Assembly (NCBI GenBank): GCA_002077045.2
Contig: KZ111150.1
Span: forward strand, 1,177,550 to 1,241,549
Direction of reading: 5' to 3'
DNA length: 64,000 nucleotides
DNA from: Rachicladosporium sp. CCFEE 5018
Taxonomy: Eukaryota; Ascomycota; Dothideomycetes; Cladosporiales; Cladosporiaceae
Part shown: piece by piece, positions 53,701 to 64,000 of the stretch
Numbering within the stretch: the stretch's first letter is position 1
Layout of the letters: each line of letters opens with the position of its first letter
The notes under the pieces: model-generated
Database searches by the model: none
What the model was told of the DNA's origin: nothing
The model's input: the letters and a program-made list of their open reading frames with translations, nothing else
Position numbers and translations under genes: made by a program

Positions 53701-54887
53701 CTAGCGACGATCCGACCACGCCGATGAGCGACATACAGACCATTGACATCTACAATGACCATCTCTGCTATGTTGTCACCAACACGAAGCGTCCATGGCG
53801 GCTGCCCTTCGCCAATCGCTTCACCCTAACGTCGAAGATAGTCATCACGCACTCTGCAAAATCGAGATGCAAGCTAGCGGTCTATCAGCAAATTCGCTGG
53901 AGCCGCGCGCCTCGACCCACCTACTTCCAGCGTCTGATCGAGACACACGCTTTTAACAACCTGGAAGCTGATGCGCTGGATCTGACCAATGTGGCCATGG
54001 ACCAAGTAGCCAAGCTCGGCAATCACAGCAAGACCAACAAAGCCGTCGACATCTTCGGCGCAATTGGTGTTGCGACGCAACCGACGCGACTAGACTCGTC
54101 TGCCGCCCCGACTTTGGCCGTGTTGAAGAACGCAAAGCAAGCCAGACGGCAGACTTTGCCAGGTATGGTCCTCGACGATGCATTGCAACGGCTTGTCCAG
54201 CTCTTCTATGGCGTGTTTGACGTCTTGATCGCGATCAGCAAAAGTATCATCAGTGTCTGCAACGCACACTCTATCCTTGTCCTGCTACTAGCCGCAAGCT
54301 TTGCGTACAATACCTGGTACGGCTATCGCGACTCTTACGTGTGGTACAATGAGCGCAGCGCCGCGAAATTTGTCGCGAGACTAGGCGTGACGCCGAGCCC
54401 TGTCATGGCAAGAGCGGTATATGTGAGCGATATCGAGGAGCTCGTCACACCGAATCTGGACAACGTGACAGCTTTGGCTTTCGGCTCAGATAGCGTCAAG
54501 ACTTGCAGGTCGACGTTTGGGCAGCAACTCACACCTGCGTTGGTCAGTACCGACAAGGCTTATCGGTCCGACCATAGACTCAGTCGTACACGCGACGCGA
54601 TCGCGAGGTATCGACATGATTTGCTTGTCGCACTGCGGGTCGTCAATCGCGTCGAGAAGGACGTGGTGCTGGCTGAGTACGACACGTGGGTACGAGAAGA
54701 GGCTGCGAAGTGCGAGAAGATGAGGGATGTGCTGCAGGGGAGAGAGAAAGCACGAAGTAAAGCCAAAAGTAAGGAGCAGCAAGTCATTTCGAGCAAAGAG
54801 CGAGGCGTCCGTGAGGAATTGGAGCGATACTGTGGGAGCTGCAACGTGGAACTCGCGCGCGTGAAGAATGGGACATCGTTGCTGTGA
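50769..54887 (+). CDS. BAR-PH-GRAM-VASt sterol-transfer protein (Lam1/Lam3-like), copy B, complete
   Basis: An intronless gene of 1372 residues; ATG 50769 is the first in-frame ATG (ATATGGCAACC). A BAR/arfaptin-like coiled-coil region covers about 15-240. The PH domain is at about 305-415 (KQGWLFIKTLSGKPTRTVWSRR, WISAFEMAK). A GRAM-like segment lies at about 705-810, a VASt/START-like domain at about 890-1075 and a membrane helix near 1155-1180. This is the layout of yeast Ysp1/Lam1 and Sip3/Lam3, which tether the ER to the plasma membrane and move sterols between them. The cytosolic tail is Lys/Arg/Glu-rich. Its final 849 codons duplicate copy A at 32811-35348 with few changes. It lies downstream of the divergent GFA gene. 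Confidence 0.92.
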   Translation: MATTAAQSVDRPLNLIPVGLKEAALDSPTFRATALHFAEQIEQVERWLEGYVRAASKLVIEVSALETLINGVLAQSSPPAGVSEAVLDHDYTLLALMRYGEGAREFWNTTLRGVKKYDNIVVEPIKSFLSNELKAFKDVRRALETAQKNFDGVISRYLGQNKSKEASSLREDAFQVHEARKAYLKAAMDFCVLSPQLRFTLDKLLVKVFSEQWKEMRLAREANTPLFSKWNGEMDRVRGWSKEMEESERAFKRELVTARRQIEDSAEHMWRPARELESYSASTVPYLGTGTSGPNTAPSATSPGLNKAEKQGWLFIKTLSGKPTRTVWSRRWFFVKNGIFGWLVQGARSGGVEESEKIGVLLCSVRPAFQEERRFCFDVKTKDTSIILQAETQAELTEWISAFEMAKRKALQDPASTEVSGTVGVDPAFAISPPVAPELAAKVEDRHARDASDDMNGLAAPERAETTGGIANRASFDVNPNRRVTSLERGEGEGTREHAARIIQKLDLHKRSAASSSGGPQGIASLISASHNILPVGPGAPAPTSGETPYRSFTMSSSSLAPSTLANPPAATNLSHTAVVISGERDLGRMDGSAVPSGILANLWGTTAWGYVNKLGEDGQMSQATPASASERPDTGIAPTTAQDDLGIMDGESENRLLVLGDPSVGLGSLAHRKTMSTADIVATATPISGAKEPTNAYPNYYPLALKAQQAQFRMLFPSLVANDKVVLVFRATWNPNEQQDFPGRVYVTTKAVYFYSHHLGLVLTTSVDLSSIEEVTAAPGRDCDFMYLHLKDNNSRIDELRRITIKIFLEPLRLLQRRLSYLVHNAAAERPSEIEEVLKTLIRMEGEDLKRSSSVESWEDVRYTPDEGATGQLDSRRPRNVKASLHVDGNLYGEPTRTGKEIQKFKLPSSAVQYAPQGMRAFISRDFNVSAKALFHVVFGDKSAVFQLLYCNRWGADIVQSPWTKPDGAAHWTHHFSSDDPTTPMSDIQTIDIYNDHLCYVVTNTKRPWRLPFANRFTLTSKIVITHSAKSRCKLAVYQQIRWSRAPRPTYFQRLIETHAFNNLEADALDLTNVAMDQVAKLGNHSKTNKAVDIFGAIGVATQPTRLDSSAAPTLAVLKNAKQARRQTLPGMVLDDALQRLVQLFYGVFDVLIAISKSIISVCNAHSILVLLLAASFAYNTWYGYRDSYVWYNERSAAKFVARLGVTPSPVMARAVYVSDIEELVTPNLDNVTALAFGSDSVKTCRSTFGQQLTPALVSTDKAYRSDHRLSRTRDAIARYRHDLLVALRVVNRVEKDVVLAEYDTWVREEAAKCEKMRDVLQGREKARSKAKSKEQQVISSKERGVREELERYCGSCNVELARVKNGTSLL

Positions 54888-55075
54888 ATGCATTGCATGG
54901 CGTAGCATGGGTGTGAGCGATCAGCTTTGGGCATGTTGTGAGATATTCCTGTGGCATTTTCTAGCATGTTGACTGTGTATACTAAGCTGCATTAATCCTC
55001 AACCTCCTGCCAAATCGCTTCGTCCGCTTTAGGTTCACCCACCCAATCAATCTCGTCGCCAATCCTCGCAATTCC

Positions 55076-55937
55076 CTACAGCCCCGGCGCCAGCAGACCG
55101 TACTCTCCCGGCACGATCGTCCCGTTCGCCACCGCCGCCCCATGCGCCGCCGCCAACCTCCCATAAGCAGGAAAGTACACATTCAACCACGGCAGCACCT
55201 CCGGCAGCCCCGGCGTGTTCCTCCAATCCCGCATCAAATCACACACAATACTGAACAAACTCACCAGCTGCACGCCAGCCCTCGCCATCCGATCATTACT
55301 CACGTCTCTGATGAGCTCGGTGGTAGTCCCTGAGGCTTCGACATTGGCCCAGACGTCGTAGCCTTCTGAACGCAAAGAGAGGGCAAGGAATGTGGTGCAG
55401 ACGTCTGTTGTGATGCCGGCGACGATTATTTGGGAGCGGTTGGTGGCGCGGATCGCAGCGCGGAACTGCGCGTTGTCCCAGGCGTCTACTTCGCCTTGGC
55501 GGGCTACGACGGGGACGGAGGGGTACCTTCATGGCTCGCATTAGGACTGATGACGATCTGCTCGTCATGATATTTGTCGACTTCAAGGCTGACTTACATG
55601 TCCAGAATAGCCTTCGGCAGCATACCGTTTGGTCCCTGCTGCGCAGACGTGCTGAGCACGACGGGTATGTCGAATAGCTTGCCCAGTGCGGCGTGAGCGA
55701 TCATGTTGTTGTAGTACAGCGTCGGATCGAAGTCGCGGGCGAGACTGTACAGGCCATCTTGCAAGTCCAGGACGAGGAGCGCGGCTTTGGTCTTGTCGAG
55801 ACGTACGAAAGGCACAGCTACTTTCTGGTCAGCGCTCGGGTCGCAGGTGACGATCTAATTGAGCATGGCCCCATACAGTCTGCCAAGGTGCTGGCAATAG
55901 CGGCCGAGATGACCAGAACTGCTGAAAGGAGCTTCAT
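55076..55937 (-). CDS. Secreted isochorismatase-like hydrolase, copy B
   Basis: Exons 55937-55877, 55820-55598 and 55526-55076 again give 244 residues with the same intron positions as copy A. The signal peptide differs at one residue (MKLLSAV for MKLFSAV). The catalytic LDLQDG and GITTDVC motifs are unchanged. A C-to-T change inside intron 1 creates TAG in the alternative unspliced frame, which favours the spliced, secreted product. Its 3' end is about 190 bp from the end of the sterol-transfer gene. Confidence 0.85.
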
Positions 55938-57828
55938 GGCTATAGATGCGGCTCTTGATACTTCGGTGAAGTTGAAGGAAATGATACTGGATGCTCGAAT
56001 GAACCCATACGGCGGGTTGAAGAAGTACTTATACCGGTGACTTGCCTTATCAATGGCCGGCTGACTTCGCAGTCTGCTGGAAAGGACTTGCCTCGTTTCT
56101 CTACCACTTTCGGTGAAAGCAAGCCCGTGTTGGTGTGACATGTATTGTGGTCAAGGTACAGCGTAACAGCGTCAATGATGCCTGGTCATTAGATGCGTTG
56201 GTCCACGGTGGTCAAAGTTCCGTCCAGTCAGTACCCTGTCTGCAGCCTATATGCGATGCCCGAAGACTGGGCCGGTATACGAGGAAGGTCCACAGCCTAA
56301 GGCGAAGTAATCGTGATGCAGTGCCCATTGTATATGTTGTGTAGTCGTCTGCCCTCGTGCACCCTCCACCAGCTCTACCGCCAAGCGCTTCGTCAGCCGT
56401 CAGTCAGCTGTTGGGAGCGACGCATACGGAGTCTTCCCTCGAGCAGTTCCATATGCCGATGCAAAGTCAGCACTGGTGCTATACTGCATCTCCCGGCACG
56501 AGAGCATGTGCGTCTCCAAAATACGAGAAGCGGTCAATGCTGTTGGTAGCTCGTCCCCTCGCTCCCAATGGTCTCGTGCGGCTTGCAATCATCTCACTGA
56601 GCTGCACCGCAACGGCTTAGGAGAGGTTCCGCCTACGCGTGTAGGATGCAAGTATGCTTCACCAGTGACATACCAACCCTCCCTCCCCTTCCCCTTCTCA
56701 AACCCTCCCCGAACTCTGCCATCCCGTCCCGACTCAAGCATTTCAGCCGAAAACCCCATTCGTCTCCTCCTCCTCGGTCTGGCGGTACACTAGCACTCGT
56801 CACCACGAGGCGTCTGTCTTCGCAGTCCAGCCGCGTTTATAGCACTTATACTTCATCCCTTCCCCGTCAGATGCCGGTAGGGGTCCCAGAGCGGAAGGTG
56901 GCAGCGACAGTGCTAAGCTTCGCCAAGCTCGATTCGACTCGGTCCGCGCCTTATTCGCGCCATGGTAGAGATTGGATCTCGACCAGAATGTCGCCCGCTC
57001 AGACCAACGGTCGAGGACCAGCGACGGGAATACGGGAGTCGAGTGGTGGGGATGATGAACCACGTTCCGAGCGACTGCAGAGTAAGTTGAGTGGACGTTG
57101 GGCTTGGAAGCTAGTGGGCATCACTTCTTGGCATCATTGTATGGTCCGGAGACGAAATGGTATGAGCTGAGGGCCATGGTACTGTATGGAGTGGTGAGCG
57201 GGAGTGGATGGAGAGCAGGTTGATCAGAAGTCAGCAATGAGACGAGCTCTGGAGGCTGGACTGGAAACGTGCACTTTCAATATCGACAATAAAGAAAATG
57301 ATGAAGGGAGCGGCATGGTGTGAGCATGTTGAACTTATACGCGCTCGATGTTCTGGCTTCGATGTCTGCTGCAACATAGCTATACGGATATAGAAGCGCG
57401 CCTATCTGCTACTTGTCAAGCGAACATGTTCTCGCACCGTTTCCTGCAGCTGATCCTCCCTTTTTCGAAGCAAGACTACACCTATTGTTTGAACCGCTAT
57501 GCAAAGCATATCAAGTCGTGAAGCGCATCCTAGAAATCCGACTACCCGTGCCAGGCGACCCAATGACGAGACTGAGTAGGGTGTCTGTTGATACAGGCGG
57601 CTGGACGGATGAGGTTGAAAGCAATCTCGTGTGAAGCGTACGAGTCGTTAAGTCATTATGCATCATTGCATGATATCGAGTGCCGGTAAGAAGTGATTTT
57701 GGTTGTTGCGACATTCAGGTCTCCGGGGCGTTCGGATCGACACTGATCGGGTCGAGTGACGGCGTGGTCCAGCCGATCCTCAAAGTCGTCGGGACAGATG
57801 CTGCATTTCAGTATACCGGGCTGGCTGA
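55938..57828. other. Long intergenic stretch, copy B
   Basis: About 1.9 kb, colinear with 36402-38292 and more diverged than the exons. No shared reading frame is seen. Confidence 0.6.
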
Positions 57829-58964
57829 CTACGCCGTTGCCTCGGGGATCTGGCTGCGACGCATCTTCTCGGACTCGAGGTTCTCGTACAGGAGATACAG
57901 AGCCTTCTCGTTTGCACTTGGGCCGCCAGTGATCGTGAACATGCGTTCGCCGCTGTCGTCGTGAGGCGCCTTGGCGATGCTGATGCGTGCGCCAGAGGTC
58001 TTGCGGATCTCGCTGATCTTACTGCCACCACGTCCGATGATGCAGCCCACCATGTCGGCGGGGATTGAGATGTTCTGCGTCTGGATATCTTCGCCCTCCT
58101 CGACGGTGGCTTGGCCAGCACCAGCGCTATCGCCGTTCTGACGGGGTGCATACTGTTGCTGAGAGGCTCCGGTAAAGTCCGCGCCATTGCCAGTGCGGTT
58201 GAAGCTGCGTGGAGCACCGTAGCCACCTCCATTGGTGGGTGGACTGCCAAGTGCACCGCCTTGAACACGTGTGACTGGGCTGTAGAGGACTGTGCCGAAG
58301 CCGCGCTGTTCGTCATCGACAAGGCAGCGACCGATCTCCCACACCGCCTTTTGGACGCCCTCAGGTGTGCCTTGTACCTCGACGATGCGCTCAGTTGACT
58401 GTGGTAGCATCTTCTTCTGCGCGACCATGCGAACGCCTGAGCCGTCCTGGATCTGCTTGATCTTGGCTCCTTGTCGGCCAATGATCGTACCCATTTGGTT
58501 GTGCGAGATTAGAAGACGGATTGCTATGTCATTGTCAGTCACTTCTTCGTGATCCAGCGACAGTTGCACATACGATGAGTATTCGGACTGGCTACGACAC
58601 CTCCCATGCCCACCTGCGGCGCACCCTTGACAAGCCCATCGGCAACCAAGCCATAGGCCTCAGCGATCGCGTTCAGCGCTCCACTGACTGTCAAGATGCG
58701 GTCATGAACACCAGGCACAACCTTGCTAACGCCAGCCCTGACCCCAGTCTTCTCACGCAGCTCGGCGACGTTGGCGCCCGCCTTGCCAATGATTACGCCA
58801 GCCTCTTTCGACGTGACGATAGCACGCAGAGTAAGCTGCGCTTGGCCATATTCCTCGTCTGTGCGCGGGGTGTCGTCGTGGTTGGTATTCAGGGCACCGA
58901 GTCTATCAGTGATGTTGTGGACACCTACATCGACTCCGGGCGAGGTCGCTTCTTGGCCTGACAT
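57829..58964 (-). CDS. Three-KH-domain RNA-binding protein, copy B
   Basis: Exons 58964-58574 and 58523-57829 code for 361 residues, like copy A. All three GxxG loops (IIGKAGAN, IIGRQGAK, IIGRGGSK) are intact. Amino-acid differences are few, for example VDVGVH for VDAGVH, KKM for KEM, and PEATA for PDAAA at the C-terminus. The intron is again 50 nt and ends at an in-frame TAG. Function as for the PBP2/HEK2 family. Confidence 0.9.
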
Positions 58965-59466
58965 GGCGGGAGAGATTCGGATTGTTTGTTACGGGATGAT
59001 TTAGGTATCACGTGAAGAAGGCAACCTCGTAGGAAGCTTAAGCGGGGGGTCGTGAGGTGTGGTCGGACGAACTGCGGTGTCGCGTATCAGTACCAATTCC
59101 TGCGAGCTCGTGGTGGGGTTGACTAACGGAGGAGAGACCGAAGGAGGGGGTGAAGTGAGAGGGAGAGGGGCGGAGCGACGAGGTGATGAGAGTGCTATGC
59201 CTTTCGAAGTAGCATGGAGGTGCGTGTCGAGAGTGAGGAAGAAGAAGAGGTGAGGTCGAAGGTACCGTCGCGACTGCTGCACAGAGCTTGGTAAATTCGT
59301 GTGGTGGCAGGAACTCATCGCCCAATCAGCGCCTGCCACACAAACTCGCCTGTGAAATAAGGTATGTACATACGTATATACTGACATGGGGAACTTGTGA
59401 GGTGAGATGCCTTCAGACGATTTCTGAAAGCACAAGATAATTGATGTGAAGAGCTTTTGAATACAC
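58965..59466. other. Intergenic, KH B promoter
   Basis: About 500 bp, colinear with 39429-39935, with the same purine-rich plus-strand tract and several small indels. Confidence 0.55.
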
Positions 59467-60834
59467 TCATTGCATCTTCTGCTTCCCAGCCAACAGCGCA
59501 TCGCATAGTGCAACATAACCATCAACAAAGGTCTTTATCGGTATCCTCTCCGTGACACTCATCATCATCCACTCAATCTCGTGCCGATGCACTTCGTTTG
59601 TCCCGTTACTCACAGCTTCGGGCTTCATACCCTTCCGATCCATGGCTAGCATTTCGTCCAACGTCTGCTTCGGCCACACCCTTTCCAGAACCCGAACGCC
59701 CGTCTTGCTCGCGACCACGTCACGTGCTGCATAGATGTCCTCAGGGGAGTAGCCACAGAAGGCAGTCCGAGTCTGACAACAAGTCGTCTCTTCTGGCATG
59801 AATTGGATGATTTGCTGGCCATCTGGAGCTTTCTTGTCCTTGGTGGCAGCTTTGACACCTGATGTGACTTCGATCATTTTCTCCCGTTTCCGAGCAAATG
59901 TTCCGATGTTTTCGTTGTAGCCTCGTTCGGAGTCGATGACCTGATATGCAAGGCTGAACGCATTGCCACCCGCTCTGCGTTGCCACATCTTTGCGTCGGC
60001 AATGAGCGTTTTGTCGTTAGCGAGCAGCATCGCGCCACTTGCGCTCTGAAGCGCCTTGTAGAAGCTCATATAGATGGTGTCGAAGAGCTGAGCGATGTCC
60101 TTGAATGTTTTGCCAGAAAGAGCTTGGTAGTACGGCTCGATCTCCCAGATCCTCGCACCATCACAATGCAGCACGACACCTGCAATCTTGCACGCTGATG
60201 AGATCTCGACTAGCTCATCGAATGTGTAAGTAGCACAGCCCAGATTCCTGTTTGGCAACTCTAGTAGCAGGACTGCAGGTCGCTTGTCTGCGGGTAACTC
60301 TAGCAGCGTCTTGATCTCCTGCACCGTTGGCAGAGCATCAGGGCTTGCACCAAGTAGAGTACGCTCCAGACCGTAGAGCTCCTCGTATGCTCGTTCCTCT
60401 GCAGACTCGAGATGACACGAGACGTGCCACGCGACTCGTGGATTGCTGGCGCGAGTGCAGTGAATCTTCAGTGCGGCCAGTTGGGCTTGTACACCAGTGA
60501 TGAAGAAGAGTCCAGCCTCCTTGCCGAACAGCTTCGCGATATGGTTCTCGAAATGCGACTTGTGCTTGCCATCACCGTAGCCGTCCTTGTCGACAATTTC
60601 GGGCAGGCTCAGAAGGTCCTTCCGCTGATCGAAGACATCCTCACGAAGTGCTTTCTTCAGGTACTGCTCCGGACCCTTGGCGTAATTCGCAGTCCGTTCA
60701 AAGCTTTCTGCTGGAGTGCTTGGGGGCGCAAACATGCACAGTCGCACTGATTCCGGGATGGGATCAACTTTGGTGGCAGAGTCGCCACAGTCTGCTGTCG
60801 CAGTGACCACGGTCGCACTACCTGAGTCTGCCAT
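59467..60834 (-). CDS. Threonine aldolase-like PLP enzyme, copy B
   Basis: 455 residues, intronless, same length as copy A. The PLP Lys context (MSFYKALQSASGA), the Asp in CDGARIWE and the GGNAFSL stretch are unchanged. Substitutions concentrate in the C-terminal third (for example ATKDKKAPDG for ATKEKKARNG) and around residues 157-163, while the N-terminal third is almost identical. This uneven pattern matches the mosaic divergence of the whole repeat. Confidence 0.85.
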   Translation of the reverse strand: MADSGSATVVTATADCGDSATKVDPIPESVRLCMFAPPSTPAESFERTANYAKGPEQYLKKALREDVFDQRKDLLSLPEIVDKDGYGDGKHKSHFENHIAKLFGKEAGLFFITGVQAQLAALKIHCTRASNPRVAWHVSCHLESAEERAYEELYGLERTLLGASPDALPTVQEIKTLLELPADKRPAVLLLELPNRNLGCATYTFDELVEISSACKIAGVVLHCDGARIWEIEPYYQALSGKTFKDIAQLFDTIYMSFYKALQSASGAMLLANDKTLIADAKMWQRRAGGNAFSLAYQVIDSERGYNENIGTFARKREKMIEVTSGVKAATKDKKAPDGQQIIQFMPEETTCCQTRTAFCGYSPEDIYAARDVVASKTGVRVLERVWPKQTLDEMLAMDRKGMKPEAVSNGTNEVHRHEIEWMMMSVTERIPIKTFVDGYVALCDALLAGKQKMQ

Positions 60835-61853
60835 TGTCGAGTAAGGTACCTCTTAATGGAAACTTGTCCGCGTCTACACTCAAAGCAATGAGCTTAGCAC
60901 TTATAATCACCGCTGTAATGGCAGCCTAGGTAAGGTACAAATGCTCCAGCCTGTTGAGTCACGCCTATCAACGGATAGCAGAATCCTACTGCCTTCTGAC
61001 TCCTTTCCTACCTGCCTCATCAGGCTGGTCCACTCTCCTGAGCAGCGATATTTGATTTTCCTGGACCATGGCGTGTCTCAAAAGCGGGCCTACACGATTC
61101 GAGCCTCAGCTCCGTGCTGTCGTGCAGAGGAAATTCTGATAGCGCGTTCTCGAGGCCACTCCCTGTCAGTCACGACTTGTGCGTTCGACGGTGTCTTCTG
61201 GCATGACACCATCGATCGGATTCGGCCGCTCTCTGGCAGATCATCACCATGTTTCGCATTCTTCTCGAATATAATAATAAGGGTGAGCCTCGATGTCTTG
61301 CTCGCAACGATCTTGTTCGTCGATCCATTGGCCTTCACTCTCGCTCGCTCAATCCATGCCACGCATCTTATAATCGCAGAGAGACAGCGACCTCACCAAG
61401 TTTTGGACGTTCGACTGAGCAGACCCTCCAGTACACCTTGTAAGGAATGTCAAGCAGACGTGGCTCACGTCATGGGCCCTCGGGACTATGCGGCCATCAT
61501 GACCTGGCTTGTCCTTGGACTTTAGGTAAAGTCCAATGGCTTCGACTCCGCAATGCCCAGCCACTCAGCCCGTGAGCCTCTTCTCTCCACTCCACGCGCC
61601 TCCGCTTGACATCCCCGCACTTTCTCGCCTGGGGAATCCTCTTGCAGAGTAGCTCCAGCACGTATGCCAGGAACCAACTCCTCTTTCGACCACATGGCTT
61701 GCCACCATGAGGCTACTCCGCTGCGGGCAATGACATCGTGTGCGCCGGACTGACCCGCGTCAACCTCATCGCAAGCTTGAAGTACGAGCATGAAGTAGGT
61801 TGTCAATGTAGGTCGATCTCTTACATCTTTTCCGTAGTGTACTCGTTACAATC
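60835..61853. other. Divergent intergenic region, copy B
   Basis: About 1.0 kb between aldolase B and glycosidase B. The part next to the aldolase is visibly diverged from copy A. No gene is supported. Confidence 0.6.
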
Positions 61854-64000
61854 ATGCGTCCCTCCATCTTGTTACCATTGGCGCTAACGGTGTCGTGCGT
61901 CCATGGTCTGCCTCAGTCAGCAGAAGAGATCATCTTCTGTGGCAGTCAGCCCTACCATCCATCCAAAGTAAGCGTGCGTCGCTGTATGAGACTGGAGGGC
62001 TTCACTCACATTGCTTCCAGTACACTTGCTATACTGGCGACTTCCTGTGCCCGATCCTGGAAGGCACACCGACATTGAGATGCGGCCCTGACTGTTACCT
62101 CCCGTCGATGTATGGCTGTCAAAACGACAAACTTGTCTATCCTCCCGAATCCGGCGCAAACTCAGCAGGAGGTGGTTCAGCAACGGCGACAGTAAGTACG
62201 CCAGCCATCTCCTCTACGAGCGCGACTTCGAGTGCTGCGACCTGCAGCGAGACTCCCACAACCTTCCACCTCAGCGATGGGCCATACGAGAACTACTTCT
62301 ACTCCGATTGCCACGGTGCGAACCACGTGGTAGTCACGAGTCCCCGCGATGACAGTAACTTGACTATCATCGGGCCTCGACTGATCGTAGCCTGGCCTGC
62401 AGGCAACTCAGGCACCCTTGCGTTCTTCGCTCCTAGCAACGGCATCAATGGCACACTTGGGATCAAGCTAGCTAACGGGACTTCGGACCAGCCACTGTCA
62501 GCAGTGTATGAGCCAGGTAACTCCAGCTCGCTGACGGGGAATGACCGTGTGGGCGTCAGCTCCCTCATCGAGTTCAACTCATCCGCGGTCATGAATATTG
62601 CGATCCTCGGCAGCATTCGCACTATTCGCGACTACACCGAAGGCCCAAGCATCCTCATACCTGAAGTTCAGGACGCCATCGTGATCAGCGAGATTGCAGG
62701 CGGCGGTGCGCTCCTTGCGAGGGTGTGGCTAGACAATGAGACATCCACGCAATTGTCCTTCACTCCAACAGGTGACGCAAGTCCGATCAAGATCAACAAC
62801 CGTACCCTTGAGCTAGAGGCTGGGACCTACAACTTCTCTGCTTCGTTCGACTACCCGCAGCTTACGCAGCTGAGTGCCTCCAAGGTACTCAATGAACAGT
62901 CGCAGGACTTGATCACACAGAGTCCCGATCAAGCCAAGTCACTATCTTTCTTATCCTACTCCGAGAAGCTACTTGCAGGCACTTGGCGCTTCCTGACATA
63001 CTTTGGGCGCGATTCAATGATCTCGCTCCTACTGCTCCAGCCTGTACTGTCCGAGGGTGAGGGCGGCGCCGTCGAAGCAGTCATTGGTGCCGTTCTCGAG
63101 CGTTTGAATCGAACCGATGGGTCCGTCGCGCACGAGGAGACGCTAGGAGATTACGCTACCTACCTTGCCATTCAGGAGAACAAGACTGATACTGCACCTC
63201 AGTACGACTACAAGATGATCGACTCCGACTATTACCTGCCAGTCGCAATGGAGGCGTACTTCATCCGTAGCAGCATAGGCCAAAGCCGTGCAATCCCGTT
63301 CCTCGCGAAGCAAGCCACTGTCAACCCAGCCAACGCCGGCTTGAGCTACGCTGATCTTGCTCGCATCAGTGCAGAGAAGATCATGAATACATCAGCGCCA
63401 TTCGCGCAGCCCGGCGGGCAGATACAGGCGAACTTGATCCACCTGAAAGAAGGGCAGATCGTTGGCGAGTGGCGTGACAGTACCTACGGCATTGGTGGTG
63501 GCCGTATCCCCTACGATGTGAACGCTGCGCTCGTTCCCGCCGGCCTCCGCGCGATAGCTGCCCTCTCCGCTGCTGGCTTCTTCCCGGAGTACCCAGAGTG
63601 GAACACCACCGCAGCTGAGTACGCTCAGGTATGGGAGGACTCCACGCTTGCCTTCTTCGAGGTCACGGTCCCAGCTGCCGATGCTCGCAGTCTGGTCACT
63701 AGCTACACGCAAGAGGCAGGCTTTGGCTTCCCCTCAAACGTCGACAACATCACTTCTGACATTGTCTTCCACGGCTTGGCACTTGAGGGTAACAATGGCC
63801 TTTCCAACGTCAAATGCATGAACAGCGACGATTCCTTTCGACATTTTCTTATCAATTCCACAAATCAGGGACAGTTGACTGCGTTCATCAATCAGACTGC
63901 GAACAACATCCTCGCGCCCTACCCGGTGGGTCTCAGCAATCCAGTGGGTATGCTGGTAGCCAATCCTGCCTACGGTGGTGAGCCAGTGTACAACGCGAAC
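61854..64000 (+). CDS. Secreted six-hairpin-type glycoside hydrolase, copy B, cut by window end
   Basis: Exon 1 is 61854-61967 with the same signal peptide (one change, MRPSIL). The intron is 61968-62020, and exon 2 runs open to the window edge, just short of the expected second intron. The Cys-rich module, the linker and WRFLTYFGRDSM are conserved. A block around 62655-62800 differs from copy A at about one base in five, while sequence on both sides is nearly identical. No stop or frameshift is visible in the part present. Confidence 0.8.

Larger units (their letters stand above)
52341..64000. repeat. Direct repeat 2, copy B
   Basis: Partner of 32811-44427, running to the window's right edge and likely beyond. 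The region upstream of 52341 is absent from copy A because contig 3 starts there. Confidence 0.92.

Noticed and set aside
56646..57170. A 174-codon frame in the isochorismatase-KH spacer
   Set aside because: The corresponding region of copy A (37182-37706) does not keep the frame open, so it is unlikely to be coding.
1..64000. CRISPR arrays, rRNA, tRNA or transposase genes
   Set aside because: No direct-repeat arrays with spacers, no rRNA blocks, no convincing tRNA B-box arrangement and no transposase, integrase or reverse transcriptase motifs were seen; very short or degraded elements could be missed by eye.

Overview
The window is nuclear DNA of a filamentous ascomycete. Nearly every gene has short (about 45-66 nt) GT-AG introns with CTRAY-like branch points. 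The protein families are typically fungal: HET domain, DUF2985, GT71 mannosyltransferase, BAR-PH-VASt sterol-transfer protein, FHA-forkhead factor, GFA enzyme, F-box/LRR proteins. The style fits a dothideomycete such as a black yeast, but that is inference; no marker gene is present. The sequence is four contigs joined by three runs of exactly 100 N (20537-20636, 32711-32810, 46602-46701), a conventional placeholder for gaps of unknown size.

Contig 1 (1-20536) opens with an inverted repeat of about 865 bp (1-866 and 5485-6349). Each arm carries the first exon of an SRPBCC-fold gene. Between the arms lie a frameshifted GMC (alcohol oxidase-like) oxidoreductase and a small secreted cysteine-containing protein. 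Then come a GT71 mannosyltransferase, a short-chain dehydrogenase, a DUF2985 membrane protein, a doubtful Ser/Thr/Pro-rich gene, glycogenin, an F-box/LRR gene and a class B flavin monooxygenase cut by the gap.

Contig 2 (20637-32710) starts inside a second glycogenin and repeats the order glycogenin, F-box, monooxygenase. This F-box copy is broken by two stops and a frame change. A SLC35F6-like transporter (frameshifted), an F-box-like fragment, a degenerate 14-bp repeat array and an FHA-forkhead transcription factor cut by the second gap follow.

Contig 3 (32811-46601) starts inside a Lam/Sip3-type sterol-transfer protein. It continues with a secreted isochorismatase-like hydrolase, a three-KH RNA-binding protein, a threonine aldolase-like PLP enzyme, a large secreted six-hairpin-type glycosidase, a GST and an EFM7-like methyltransferase cut by the third gap. 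Contig 4 (46702-64000) has a HET protein and a GFA enzyme, then the complete sterol-transfer gene and second copies of the next four genes in the same order.

Two long direct repeats therefore flank the gaps: 15085-20536 with 20637-26095, and 32811-44427 with 52341-64000. Copies are almost identical over long stretches but differ strongly in internal blocks (F-box body, middle of the monooxygenase, part of the glycosidase). The simplest reading is that two divergent haplotypes or homeologous copies of one locus were scaffolded end to end. True segmental duplication with gene conversion is the alternative. The genes are mostly unrelated housekeeping or secreted functions. Local links are limited to divergent pairs sharing promoters: F-box/monooxygenase, threonine aldolase/glycosidase, GST/EFM7 and GFA/sterol-transfer.
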